DNA of 64,000 nucleotides. Source: Hyphomicrobiales bacterium. GTDB lineage: Bacteria > Pseudomonadota > Alphaproteobacteria > Rhizobiales > Methyloligellaceae. This document shows positions 8,465 to 17,480 of the stretch, one piece after another (the first letter of the stretch is position 1; each line of letters opens with the position of its first letter). A model generated the notes under the pieces. It was not told where the DNA came from, ran no database searches, and saw nothing but the letters and a program-made list of their open reading frames with translations. The translations under genes and the position numbers were made by a program. Where the stretch lies: contig JAJFHQ010000037.1 of NCBI GenBank assembly GCA_021775525.1, forward strand, positions 23,411 through 87,410, written 5' to 3'.

Positions 8465-9337
8465 ATGACCACACCGATCCGCAAGGCCGTTTTCCCTGTC
8501 GCCGGGCTGGGCACGCGTTTTCTGCCCGCCACAAAGGTGATGCCGAAGGAAATGCTGACCGTGGTTGACAAACCCGTCATCCAGCATGTGGTCGATGAAG
8601 CGCGTCTTGCAGGCATCGAGGAATTCATCTTTGTCACCGGCCCCAACAAGGGCGTCATCGAGGACCATTTCAAGCAACAAATCCATCTGGAGCAGGTCCT
8701 GAAGGACAGCGGCAAGGAGAATGAACTCAAAGCCCTCCAGGCCAGTCAGCTCGCCCCCGAGTGCGTAAAATTCACTCTCCAGGAGACACCGCTGGGCCTT
8801 GGTCATGCCGTATGGTGCGCCCGCGAGCTGGTGGGCGATGAGCCCTTCGCGCTGCTCTTGCCCGACGTGCTGGTACAATCGACAGGCAAAACATGCCTTG
8901 CACAATTGATAGAGGTGTACGGCGATACCGGCGGCAATGTTATCGCGGTTGAAGAGGTCGCGGCGGAAAATACGCATCAATATGGCATTGTCGATATCGA
9001 ACGCTCAAAAACCGACAACCACCTGATCCGGGGCATGGTAGAGAAGCCGTCACAAGGCACGGCGCCGTCAAACCTCATCATCATGGGGCGCTACCTGTTG
9101 CAACCGGAGATCTTCAAAATCCTCGATGCCAAGGAGCGAGGCGCCGGCGGTGAGATACAGATCACCGACGCCATGATCCGGCTGCTTGAGAGCCAACCGT
9201 TCACCGCGGTGGAATATGAAGGCCGGAGCTTCGATTGCGGATCGAAGGTCGGTTATCAACTGGCCAATACCAGCTTCGCCCTGGCGCGAAATAATTTGCG
9301 CGATGAACTTCGTGAAGAACTCAGGAAACTACTCTGA
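8465..9337 (+). CDS. galU: UTP-glucose-1-phosphate uridylyltransferase
   Basis: A 290-residue nucleotidyltransferase that makes UDP-glucose from UTP and glucose 1-phosphate. The N-terminal AVFPVAGLGTRFLPATK is the nucleotide-binding signature, followed by KEMLTVVDKPVIQ; GLGHAVWCA and EKP (residues ~190) are also typical. The ATG at 8465 has GGAG 5 nt upstream and is preferred to an in-frame GTG at 8459. Ends at 9337, 135 bp before the stop of the convergent GGDEF-EAL gene; that gap shows no clear terminator. Confidence 0.95.
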   Translation: MTTPIRKAVFPVAGLGTRFLPATKVMPKEMLTVVDKPVIQHVVDEARLAGIEEFIFVTGPNKGVIEDHFKQQIHLEQVLKDSGKENELKALQASQLAPECVKFTLQETPLGLGHAVWCARELVGDEPFALLLPDVLVQSTGKTCLAQLIEVYGDTGGNVIAVEEVAAENTHQYGIVDIERSKTDNHLIRGMVEKPSQGTAPSNLIIMGRYLLQPEIFKILDAKERGAGGEIQITDAMIRLLESQPFTAVEYEGRSFDCGSKVGYQLANTSFALARNNLRDELREELRKLL

Positions 9338-9472
9338 GAAAGTCGTGCAGCGGGCACCCCGGAATGGGCATCCGCAGGACCGCTGAGAAGCATGTCAGCT
9401 TCGCCCCAAAAATCGAAGATAAAACCACAATGACTGGTTTGACCGCTCGGTACGAAGAGCGGACCTTCCGGG

Positions 9473-11575
9473 TTAGCCGGTTGGTTCCAAATTCGCTCTT
9501 GGATTCTGTTCTGCTGGTGGGCCCTTGGATTGTAGATCGACCATTTTCACAAGCGCCTTGAGTATCTGGGCGCTGGCTTCCGGTGAAAGATCGGATTGTG
9601 CGTCAACATCCCTCAAGACCTGCACCATCCGGCTGGTGGGTGTTTCGTTCTGAACGGGATTTTCCTGGACTTCATCAATATTCAATTCTGCGTTCGGTTT
9701 CGCTTTCCCATACAGGAAGCCTTGCACATATTCGCAATTGCCATCGCGCAAGAAGCTCTCTTGTGTGGAATGCTCGATACCTTCAGCGGTAATGGAAATA
9801 TTTAGCGCACGGCCGAGATCAAGGATTGACGATATGATCTTTTTGATCTTCGGATTGTCGTCCATGTTTTTAATAAACGAGCGATCAATTTTGATCTTGT
9901 CGAACGGGAACCGCCATAAATGCGCGAGACTTGAATAGCCAGTTCCAAAGTCATCCATGGCAATCCTGACACCCATACTTTTGAGCGCCGTTAGGCTTGC
10001 GATTGCGTGTTGCGGGTCATTGAAGAGAAGCGATTCAGTAATTTCCAGTTCAAGCCTTTCCGGCTTTAGCCCACTGTCTGCAAGTGCATCAGCTACCATC
10101 TTCACGACGTGATCATTCTTGAATTGCGCGGGGGATAGATTGACAGCAATTCGCTCTCCAGCGCTCCATTGGGATGCATCTTTGCAGGCTTGCTGAAGCA
10201 CCCACTCGCCCAACTGATTGATAAGACCCGTTTCTTCCGCGACGGGAACAAATATACCAGGTTCGATTGCACCTTTTGCAGGATGATTCCAGCGAACGAG
10301 TGCTTCGTAGGCATCAATTACACCTGTCTCAAGATTCAGCTGAGGCTGGTAGTGAACTTCCAGCTCGGAATTCTGCAGCGCGTTCGCAAGATCCAGTTCG
10401 AGTTCACGCCGCTCTCTAACTTTCTCGTGCATGCCAACATCGTAAAAGCGATAGCCGTGACGGCCCTCCGCTTTGGCATTGTACATTGCGAGATCTGCTG
10501 ACTTTGTCAGTTCGATTGCGGTTTCACCGTCTGAAGGAGCTACCGCGATGCCGATGCAGGCACCGCAGGGTATGAAACGATCATCAATGTTCACGAAAGT
10601 ATTGAGATTGTCGCACAGGGACTCGGCCAGTTGCTTGATTTCAGTTTTCGAACGGCTTGGGCGGCACAGAATTGCAAATTCGTCACCGCCAACCCTGCCG
10701 ACCATTTCGCCTTCGCTGACGCTTTCAAGCAGCGTAAGGGCGACTTTCTTCAAAAGCGCGTCTCCAATCGCATGGCCATGCGTGTCGTTCACTTCCTTGA
10801 AGTAGTCCAGGTCGATCCACAATAACCCAGTTTGCGAAGACCCTCCTGTTTTGGATTTGGCAGTTTCCAGTGCATCTTCAATCGCATCACTGAAACTCGC
10901 TCGATTCATCAAACCCGTCAGTGAGTCATGGTGGGCGAGGTAGCGGACGCGGTTTTCAACTTTTTGGTGTTCCTTTATTTTCCTAGCGACGATTGTACCG
11001 GCAATGGATGAAGCGAGGGCCAAAACGATAATCAACCCGGCCGTGAGGAAACCAAAGGCCTGCTTGTAGATGACCGAACGACCTGTCTGATCAGAGTAAA
11101 TTCTGATTGATCCCAGAAAACGACTCCCATCCATGAACGGCACGTTTGTGATTGTGTAAAGCGTGGGTAATCCGGTACCCGTTCCGCGCTCAAGATGCGT
11201 TTTGTGTTTTCTATCAATCTTCTGATTTGTGCGTTCTGCAATTCTCTGATTGGCGGCCTCACCAAGCCTGCCGCCACTTAATACCCGCTTCCCCTCACTG
11301 CTAAAAAATTCGTAGTGGACGACATCATCCCGGGTAAGGATTTTTTGGGAGAGTGTCTTTAGTGCTTCCGGGTCTTTCTCAGCAAAAACATGGCTGGTAA
11401 CTCCGTAAAGCGACTTAAGTGATTGTGCCCATTGGAGCGCACTTCTGGCTCCCTCTTTTTCGATTAGAAGCTCTTGGGCGCGCATAGTCAGTTGCAGAGC
11501 AAGCCCCATGGAAATGATTGCGACTACGGTGATCGCAAGAAACGAAAAAATTTGTCTTTTGGATTTGAAAGCCAA
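9473..11575 (-). CDS. Membrane GGDEF-EAL protein (cyclic di-GMP turnover)
   Basis: 700 residues. TM1 at about 11-30, a ~140-residue periplasmic sensor region, TM2 at about 173-196, then GGDEF and EAL domains. The GGDEF motif is intact (296-300); the RxxD inhibitory site expected just before it is absent. The EAL domain starts YEALVRW (423-429) and keeps its catalytic and metal-binding residues: NLSP, ELEITE, DDFGTGYSS, KIDRSF, AEGIE and VQGFLYG. Both synthesis and hydrolysis of c-di-GMP are therefore possible. The start codon is TTG, well supported by AGGAGG 8 nt upstream. It may link c-di-GMP to the motility, pilus or polysaccharide genes in the window; position alone cannot show this. Confidence 0.93.
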   Translation of the reverse strand: MAFKSKRQIFSFLAITVVAIISMGLALQLTMRAQELLIEKEGARSALQWAQSLKSLYGVTSHVFAEKDPEALKTLSQKILTRDDVVHYEFFSSEGKRVLSGGRLGEAANQRIAERTNQKIDRKHKTHLERGTGTGLPTLYTITNVPFMDGSRFLGSIRIYSDQTGRSVIYKQAFGFLTAGLIIVLALASSIAGTIVARKIKEHQKVENRVRYLAHHDSLTGLMNRASFSDAIEDALETAKSKTGGSSQTGLLWIDLDYFKEVNDTHGHAIGDALLKKVALTLLESVSEGEMVGRVGGDEFAILCRPSRSKTEIKQLAESLCDNLNTFVNIDDRFIPCGACIGIAVAPSDGETAIELTKSADLAMYNAKAEGRHGYRFYDVGMHEKVRERRELELDLANALQNSELEVHYQPQLNLETGVIDAYEALVRWNHPAKGAIEPGIFVPVAEETGLINQLGEWVLQQACKDASQWSAGERIAVNLSPAQFKNDHVVKMVADALADSGLKPERLELEITESLLFNDPQHAIASLTALKSMGVRIAMDDFGTGYSSLAHLWRFPFDKIKIDRSFIKNMDDNPKIKKIISSILDLGRALNISITAEGIEHSTQESFLRDGNCEYVQGFLYGKAKPNAELNIDEVQENPVQNETPTSRMVQVLRDVDAQSDLSPEASAQILKALVKMVDLQSKGPPAEQNPRANLEPTG

Positions 11576-11893
11576 TTTTGGTCCTCCTAGCCCTGCAAGG
11601 ATTGGAGAGTGTGCGGCTTATTGGTTAATTAGGGGTGATAAGTTGATTGAGTGCCCGGCAAACAGCAGAAAATCCGTTTCCGTTTCTCGGAATACAAACT
11701 GGGCGGAGAATCCCATGCCCGTTTTGCCCACTGAAAGCGGACATGAATCAGGGTAGGTTGGAATGTCCGCTTTGTGCCACTAGCGGACATATGCCAAATT
11801 CTGCTGTGACATCGGTCTTGCGACTGTGTTTCGTGCCTTAATAATTCGCGTTCTCGGCGGTGTTTGTGGCCGCAAACATATCAGGCCATTCCC
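11576..11893. other. Intergenic region before the MFS gene
   Basis: A 318-bp divergent spacer between the GGDEF-EAL gene and the MFS gene. Its right half holds a 57-bp copy of the AAAGCGGACAT palindromic repeat (11734-11790). No further gene or clear promoter box seen. Confidence 0.6.
11734..11790. repeat. MSAFGGKADI-type palindromic repeat, copy A
   Basis: AAAGCGGACAT (11734-11744) and ATGTCCGCTTT (11763-11773) form a perfect 11-bp inverted repeat, followed by TAGCGGACAT (11781-11790). The 57-bp layout is the same as in copy B at 45993-46049. The minus strand reads M-S-A-x-G-x-K-A-D-I, the hallmark of a noncoding repeat often mis-called as a small gene. Confidence 0.8.
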
Positions 11894-13099
11894 ATGACAA
11901 CGCTGTCTGTTGGTGCAGGTCCAAGTCCCTCACTCAATTTACCCGTCCTTGTTCTGGCGAGAGTCTGCACCACCGCAATCTTCATGACCTATCCTGCCTG
12001 CCTCAGCATATTGATCGTCGAGTGGCAGATGAGCGCGACAAAAGCCGGGATTGTCCAGGGGGTGTTCACCGCCGCTTTCGCAATATCGCTCCTTGTTGCT
12101 TCATATCTGTGCGACCGCATAGGCGCCAAACGGGTGTTCAACACGGCCACGATTTTTGCCGCAGTATCGGCTCTTCTGTTTGCCCTGTTCGCTAGATCCT
12201 TCGACTCGGCGATAGTTTTTGTTTCGCTCCTGGGCCTGTCCCAGGGAGGAACCTACACACCCGCCATCATGCTTGTATCGGCAAACACACCGCATGCAAA
12301 AACCGCGTCCGCAGTCGGGTGGGTGTTGGCCGGAATGTCCGCCGGTTACGTGATCTCAATTTTTCTATCGACAGTGCTACTCTCATTATACAGCTACCAG
12401 ATGGCCTTTCTCGGCACAGGGCTCATAACGGTGGCAGGCTGGGGGCTGGGAGTTCTGGCCGTTCGGAGCGCGCGCGACCAGTTGGAGAGCGTCAAGCTTC
12501 CTGACACGGACAGCGACAGGTCGATGCTGCGCCGCGCCAGGCTGCTAACAATAGGATACATCGGGCATTGTTGGGAGCTGTTTGGTGCCTGGGCATGGAT
12601 TCCGGCGTTTCTCGCGGCGGCTATCTTGACCAGGGGGAAAATGTCTCCTATTGAGCTGGGTCTGTGGACTGCGCTGGCGCTTCACCTGTCGGGTTTCTTC
12701 GCGTCCTTTCTGTCGGGATATGCAGCAGACAAATTTGGCATCCGAAGCGTTTTGATCGCCTTCGCCCTGCTTGGCGCCTTGTGTTCCATCTCCATAGGAT
12801 GGTTAGGCGAAATAACTGCACCCCTGCTGCTTGGCATCGCTGCAGTATACGGCTTCGCGACCATTGGAGATTCATCGGTTCTTTCTGCCGCAATGACGCA
12901 GGCCGTGCCCGCACAGAAACTTGGACGCGCGCTGGGTCTGCGGTCCGTTCTTGGCGTTGGTGCAGGCGCCCTGGCCCCGGTTGCATTTGGATTAACCCTG
13001 GACCTTGCCCCCGGTGTCCTGGCATGGGGTGCCGCCTTTTCAATATTGGCCATTGGTGGTTTTCTAGCGATGGTTTGTGGTGTCCTGTTGCCTCGCTGA
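11894..13099 (+). CDS. MFS transporter (major facilitator superfamily)
   Basis: About 401 residues with 12 predicted membrane segments and a central cytoplasmic loop (about 190-215). The loop between TM2 and TM3 has DRIGAKRV, the MFS motif A, and a second version (DKFGIRSV) occurs in the C-terminal half. The substrate is unknown; nothing in the motifs separates sugar-acid, nitrate-type or drug efflux carriers. ATG at 11894 chosen; an in-frame TTG at 11864 is the alternative. A single gene with no evident partner. Confidence 0.85.
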   Translation: MTTLSVGAGPSPSLNLPVLVLARVCTTAIFMTYPACLSILIVEWQMSATKAGIVQGVFTAAFAISLLVASYLCDRIGAKRVFNTATIFAAVSALLFALFARSFDSAIVFVSLLGLSQGGTYTPAIMLVSANTPHAKTASAVGWVLAGMSAGYVISIFLSTVLLSLYSYQMAFLGTGLITVAGWGLGVLAVRSARDQLESVKLPDTDSDRSMLRRARLLTIGYIGHCWELFGAWAWIPAFLAAAILTRGKMSPIELGLWTALALHLSGFFASFLSGYAADKFGIRSVLIAFALLGALCSISIGWLGEITAPLLLGIAAVYGFATIGDSSVLSAAMTQAVPAQKLGRALGLRSVLGVGAGALAPVAFGLTLDLAPGVLAWGAAFSILAIGGFLAMVCGVLLPR

Positions 13100-13200
13100 C
13101 TGGCACAACTGCTTCGGGTCATAGAATACTGACCGGCAGGGGATGATTATGACAACTTGGAGCGCCCTGAAATTGGTGTGCAATACCTCATGATTCTCAC

Positions 13201-13416
13201 TCAGAAGGATTCCACATTTAGTTCATCAATCATGGCGTCCTTATCGGGACCCTGATGTTTCCTCAAATCACACGAAAATCCCAATTCCACCGCTGCGATA
13301 CAGATGGTGTTTTGCTCAAGGTTAGGAGCAGGACGAGGCGTGAGAAGCCAGACGACAGAAAGCAATACAACCGTATAGGTCGTGAAAATCAAAGGCGGGA
13401 GAAGGAGCGTTCGCAT
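13201..13416 (-). CDS. Small membrane-anchored hypothetical protein (71 aa)
   Basis: Starts MRTLLLPPLIFTTYTVVLLS, one N-terminal membrane helix, followed by a polar tail with two Cys (TICIAA and FSCDL). No family recognised and only a weak ribosome binding site, so it may not be a gene. It is the only candidate in the 450-bp stretch between the MFS and methyltransferase genes; the rest of that stretch shows nothing. Confidence 0.35.
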   Translation of the reverse strand: MRTLLLPPLIFTTYTVVLLSVVWLLTPRPAPNLEQNTICIAAVELGFSCDLRKHQGPDKDAMIDELNVESF

Positions 13417-13550
13417 GGATATCAAGGCTCCGGATTAGTCCCCCCCGGCACCGAACGTCATTCATGATACCACCCGCACAGGTGTTCTTTTTACAAATAT
13501 CTTCACAAACTGGTGTCAGATCCCGACGATGGAGGCAGATGCAGCTCAAT

Positions 13551-14321
13551 CTAACCGGCTTTGGTGCAACTATGTGCAACCGTCTCGTACGGGAAAGTTA
13601 CCTCGTCTTTCCCCGCAAGGGATGGCGTTGCCGCGATCAGGTCTCCAATCCGGGTCTCGATGAGCTGCTGCTGAGCAAGAGGCAAAGCAGCAATGAAACT
13701 GATCGAAAGAACACGATCGACGATGACCTGTTCGGGTGGTCCGGTATGGCCATGCGCAAAGTGCTTTTCCTGAAATGGACCAAAACCTTTGGCCGGGAAC
13801 AGGCGCCGCCAGTTTCCCGTGTTGTATCGCGGTGTCTCCCCTGCGAATTGAGCCATGATGGCGCTTAATGCGGCCACCCAGCCGGTTCGTTCATCGCGTA
13901 TGTTCCAAACTAGGCCCAGTATTCCACCGGGCTTCAGAACCCTGTCAATCTCGGCAAGCGCAGTGGGTGTTGCAAACCAGTGAAATGATTGCGCACAGAC
14001 GACGATGTCGATTGTCTCATTGTTGAGTGGGATATCCTCGGCTGTCCCGACTATGGTTTCAGCGTTTGGGGCAGCCAGACGTAAAATCGCCTGCATTGCA
14101 GGAACCGGCTCAACGGCCGTGACGCTCGCCCCTGTAGCCAGCAGACGCCGAGTAAATTTTCCCGTCCCCGCCCCCAGTTCAAGAACCGCACTCGATGGGT
14201 CCATCCCGAGATCGTCAATGAGCCATTGATCGACCTCTGATGGATAATCCGGCCTGCCCCGATCATAGGCTTCAGCCTTTTTGGCGTATCCCTTTGCTGC
14301 TGAAGGGTGAATGGCAGACAT
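13551..14321 (-). CDS. Class I SAM-dependent methyltransferase
   Basis: 256 residues. The SAM-binding motif VLELGAGTGKFT lies near residue 46-57, followed by an acidic residue in TAVEPVP and the post-motif FHWF and RVLKPGGILGL, matching the Methyltransf_11 group. Substrate unknown. It is the last gene of the long minus-strand run, 41 bp after the M81 peptidase gene, so it may be read from the same transcript. GAGGA lies directly against the ATG, a poor spacing, so translation may rely on coupling. Confidence 0.85.
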   Translation of the reverse strand: MSAIHPSAAKGYAKKAEAYDRGRPDYPSEVDQWLIDDLGMDPSSAVLELGAGTGKFTRRLLATGASVTAVEPVPAMQAILRLAAPNAETIVGTAEDIPLNNETIDIVVCAQSFHWFATPTALAEIDRVLKPGGILGLVWNIRDERTGWVAALSAIMAQFAGETPRYNTGNWRRLFPAKGFGPFQEKHFAHGHTGPPEQVIVDRVLSISFIAALPLAQQQLIETRIGDLIAATPSLAGKDEVTFPYETVAHSCTKAG

Positions 14322-14362
14322 TCCTCTTTCCCGGTCAGGCCGGGCTGACCCGGCTCTAAACT

Positions 14363-15856
14363 TTATGACTTGATATCATCAAGCGGCCACAGGGGACGGC
14401 GCGCGTGTTTGTAGTCGAGTGCCTTGAAGTTGTGCGAGGTGATCCCGCCGCCTTCGTCAACCACAGAAATACCTGAAGCAATCGGTGCATAGTCGGCACG
14501 GAAATGCTGGGCGGATTTAATGCCCAGGATGGCGCGTTCCATTGGCTCGATGCCAAAAGCCCTGAAATACTGAAGATCGTAATTTTGCGCCCGGCGCGAG
14601 GCCAGAACAACATCGATGCCGCCAACCCGGTACACGGCAACCGGCCCCAGATTAATAGACAGACCCGTGGACATCGGACCTTCGAGCTTGAACCCGCCGT
14701 CATAGAGACCGGTCACGGTTCCGCTCGCGGCAATGGGTTCTCCCAGAGACGGCTCACATTTGCCGCCAAGGTTCAGCTCTATCTCCGCACCCTCACCCGC
14801 TTGTTGGCAGGCCGCGACATTCGCCGGATCATACAGGGCTGAAAAGGCCGCTTTCTCAACGTCCGCGTCAATCATGGCGCGTAGTAAGCCCGTTGAATCT
14901 GCGTAGCCGCCACCGCCGGGATTGTCGGCAAAGTCAGCGATTACGAACGGGCCGTCCGCCATACCCGTCTCGCGCGCCTGCGCAATTGCGGCTTGCGCGC
15001 TCACCAGATCGATGGTGATCGTCTCGCGGGTGCGCCATAGCTCTTCGCGAAGCACATTGACCGCGACCTCGGCCCCGTTGTTCCCGCTATCGGCCACGAC
15101 AATGGCCGTGGGACCGACATAGTCGACATCGGCCCAGGGAAAGCCCGCATTCACCGACGCCGAGAGGAGGTCGTGCTTCCCGGTTAGCCCATCCGCCATA
15201 TCGAGTATCTCGAGCATGGGACCGGGTGATGTGGTTCGGCCGTGATCGACACCGTCCAGTTGCGGCCCGCGCGCCACCCAGACCTTGGGGCTTATCTCAC
15301 CGGCCAGCGTCCGCGCGATCAGGTCCGCGCACTTCGTCGCCGTCTCGTGCATATCGATATGCGGATAGGTGCGGTAGCTCACCAGCACGTCGGCCAAGTC
15401 ACATGTCAGGTCCGTCACGTTGGCATGCAGGTCATGGGTAACGCCTATGGGAAGGCTGCGTCCGACCTTCGCGCGTATCAGGGAAAGCAGCGCACTTTCG
15501 CCATCATCATGCTCTTCCGAGACCATCGCACCATGAAGCTGCAGTAGAATCGCATCGATTGGGCCTTGTCTCTCGATCGCATCGAGGATCATGCCGGAAA
15601 TTATATCGAAGGCCTCTTTTGTAACCTTGCCCGAGGGGGTTGCGTCAGCCGCCACCGCCAGCACCGGTTCCCAACCATGCTTTTCGCAGGCGTCCATGAA
15701 CCCGGCAATTTCAGTATTGGTACCGGTATAGGCGGCCCGCATCTCCTCCTCGCCCACATACAGGGCACGGGCACGGTAGGCATCGAGTTCGGTGGGCAGT
15801 TTCGAGAAGGTATTGGTCTCGTGTTTGAATCCGGCAATCAGCACACGCTTTGTCAT
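14363..15856 (-). CDS. M81 family metallopeptidase (MlrC-like)
   Basis: A 497-residue protein of the MlrC family (DUF1485 plus the MlrC C-terminal domain). HETNTFS near residue 12, a GAM-containing core (LQLHGAMVSEEHDDGE) and THDLHANVT are the family signature, with His and Asp residues that bind zinc. In microcystin-degrading bacteria MlrC cleaves the linear peptide; most relatives act on unknown small peptides. The ATG at 15856 is preferred over 15958 because it places MTKRVLIAGFKHE at the N-terminus. It lies 13 bp after the gamma-glutamyltransferase gene, in the peptide-use operon. Confidence 0.88.
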   Translation of the reverse strand: MTKRVLIAGFKHETNTFSKLPTELDAYRARALYVGEEEMRAAYTGTNTEIAGFMDACEKHGWEPVLAVAADATPSGKVTKEAFDIISGMILDAIERQGPIDAILLQLHGAMVSEEHDDGESALLSLIRAKVGRSLPIGVTHDLHANVTDLTCDLADVLVSYRTYPHIDMHETATKCADLIARTLAGEISPKVWVARGPQLDGVDHGRTTSPGPMLEILDMADGLTGKHDLLSASVNAGFPWADVDYVGPTAIVVADSGNNGAEVAVNVLREELWRTRETITIDLVSAQAAIAQARETGMADGPFVIADFADNPGGGGYADSTGLLRAMIDADVEKAAFSALYDPANVAACQQAGEGAEIELNLGGKCEPSLGEPIAASGTVTGLYDGGFKLEGPMSTGLSINLGPVAVYRVGGIDVVLASRRAQNYDLQYFRAFGIEPMERAILGIKSAQHFRADYAPIASGISVVDEGGGITSHNFKALDYKHARRPLWPLDDIKS

Positions 15857-15869
15857 TTTTAAATCCCGC

Positions 15870-17480
15870 TCATACCGACATGGCCATGCCGTCACGTCCC
15901 GGATCCGCGCCACCATCCCAGCCGGCATTGGTCTTGCACAGCGCGTGAACGCCGGCAAAGTGATAGCTGAGCGGTGAGCGGCGCACGGGATAGCCGCGTT
16001 TCTCCAGCTCAGCTTGCGTGCGCCGCGTAATGCGGTTGGTCACATCAATGGTCTCGGAGTTGGTGCAAAAGCGCGCAGCCATGACCGCCTCTTGCGCGTT
16101 CATGCCAAAATCGACCGCGTTGAGGATAGCCTGAAGCACGCCCATGGTGATGAAGGTCGCGCCAGGCGCACCAACCACGAAGAACGGATCATCGCCCTTG
16201 AAGAGGATAGTTGGGCACATGGCGGTAAAGCGCGACTTGCCTGGTGCTATCGAGCCCGTGTGCCCGGGACGCGGATCGAACACAGCCATGCAGCCGCAAT
16301 ACATGAAGCCAAGCCCCGGCGTGATGACACCGGACGGCATGCCGAGAGAATGGGTCAGCGAGACACAATTGCCGTGCTCGTCGGCGGTGGACACGTGGGT
16401 GGTGTCTTTCGACTCCGTACCACCGGGGTTGAAGCGTGGCACATGGGTTTTCTCGCCGCTCTTGATGCGGGCCGCCATTTCCGCCCCGTAATCCTTCGAG
16501 GTCAGATGTTCCAGCGGAATATCGACAAAGTTCGGGTCGCCAACATGATTGTCCTTGTCCACGGTCGCGATCTTCATAGCCTCCGAGACCGTGGCGATAT
16601 AATCAGGTGAGTTGTGCCCCATTTTGCCAAGATCGAAATTCTCAAGAATATTCAACATCTCGAGTATCATCACCCCGCCACCGGGCGGCTGGTTGGTGGC
16701 GACGCGAAGCCCGCGATACTCGCCCCACAGTGGGTCTGCCTCTTTTGGCATGGCATCCTGCAAGTCCTCTGCAGTCAGCAGCCCGCCATTGGCTTCCATG
16801 TCGGTGATGATACGCTTGCCGATCTCACCCGTGTAAAAATCATCAACACCTTCACGGGCTATACACCGGTATGTTTCAGCCATGTCGGGGTTGCAAACGG
16901 TCTCGCCAAGGCGGTGCAGCGAGCCGTCAGACTTGACGTAGATCTTGCGTGCTTCGGCATTTTCGGTGAGCCGCATGGAATGAGGGGCCTTGCCGCCACC
17001 CTCATCTGAATTCCAGAAATAGTTGATGTGCGGGCGCACCAGCATGCCGTTCTCGGCATAGCCTATGGCTGGCTCAATCAACTCGGCCAGTGTCATCGTG
17101 CCATAGCGCTTGAGCGCTTCATCATAGGCCCGCAGGCTCATCGGTGTCGTGATCGCGCCATAGCCGATGTCGTTGACGTAATCCTTCAGGATAAAACCGA
17201 AGCCGTCCTCCGCTTCCTTGATGATCAGGTCTTCCCACATCTCTGGTGTGGCTTTCGATGGAGCCCTGCCATGAAAATCCAGAAACAGGTGTTTGCCCGC
17301 CTCGGACAGGTAAAGATGCATGGAGCCAAAGCCCGCAATGCCGCACATTTGCGGGTCGACTGCAGTTTGCACCAAAGCGCAGGCAATCGCGGCATCGACC
17401 GCATTGCCGCCCTTTTGAAGAGCATCGGCGCCGGCCTCTACCGCCTCCGGCTGCGGTGCGCTGACGATGCCGTGAGTCAT
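15870..17480 (-). CDS. Gamma-glutamyltransferase family protein, cytoplasmic form
   Basis: 536 residues of the Ntn-hydrolase GGT family. The autoprocessing and nucleophile site is T360 in DTTHVSTADEHGN, and GGNAVDAAIA (24-33) and PPGGGV (265-270) are also family hallmarks. No signal peptide, unlike secreted GGT, so it should act inside the cell on imported gamma-glutamyl or related amide substrates. Its ATG overlaps the stop of the amidase gene (ATGA). The exact activity (transpeptidase, hydrolase or acylase) is open. Confidence 0.88.
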   Translation of the reverse strand: MTHGIVSAPQPEAVEAGADALQKGGNAVDAAIACALVQTAVDPQMCGIAGFGSMHLYLSEAGKHLFLDFHGRAPSKATPEMWEDLIIKEAEDGFGFILKDYVNDIGYGAITTPMSLRAYDEALKRYGTMTLAELIEPAIGYAENGMLVRPHINYFWNSDEGGGKAPHSMRLTENAEARKIYVKSDGSLHRLGETVCNPDMAETYRCIAREGVDDFYTGEIGKRIITDMEANGGLLTAEDLQDAMPKEADPLWGEYRGLRVATNQPPGGGVMILEMLNILENFDLGKMGHNSPDYIATVSEAMKIATVDKDNHVGDPNFVDIPLEHLTSKDYGAEMAARIKSGEKTHVPRFNPGGTESKDTTHVSTADEHGNCVSLTHSLGMPSGVITPGLGFMYCGCMAVFDPRPGHTGSIAPGKSRFTAMCPTILFKGDDPFFVVGAPGATFITMGVLQAILNAVDFGMNAQEAVMAARFCTNSETIDVTNRITRRTQAELEKRGYPVRRSPLSYHFAGVHALCKTNAGWDGGADPGRDGMAMSV

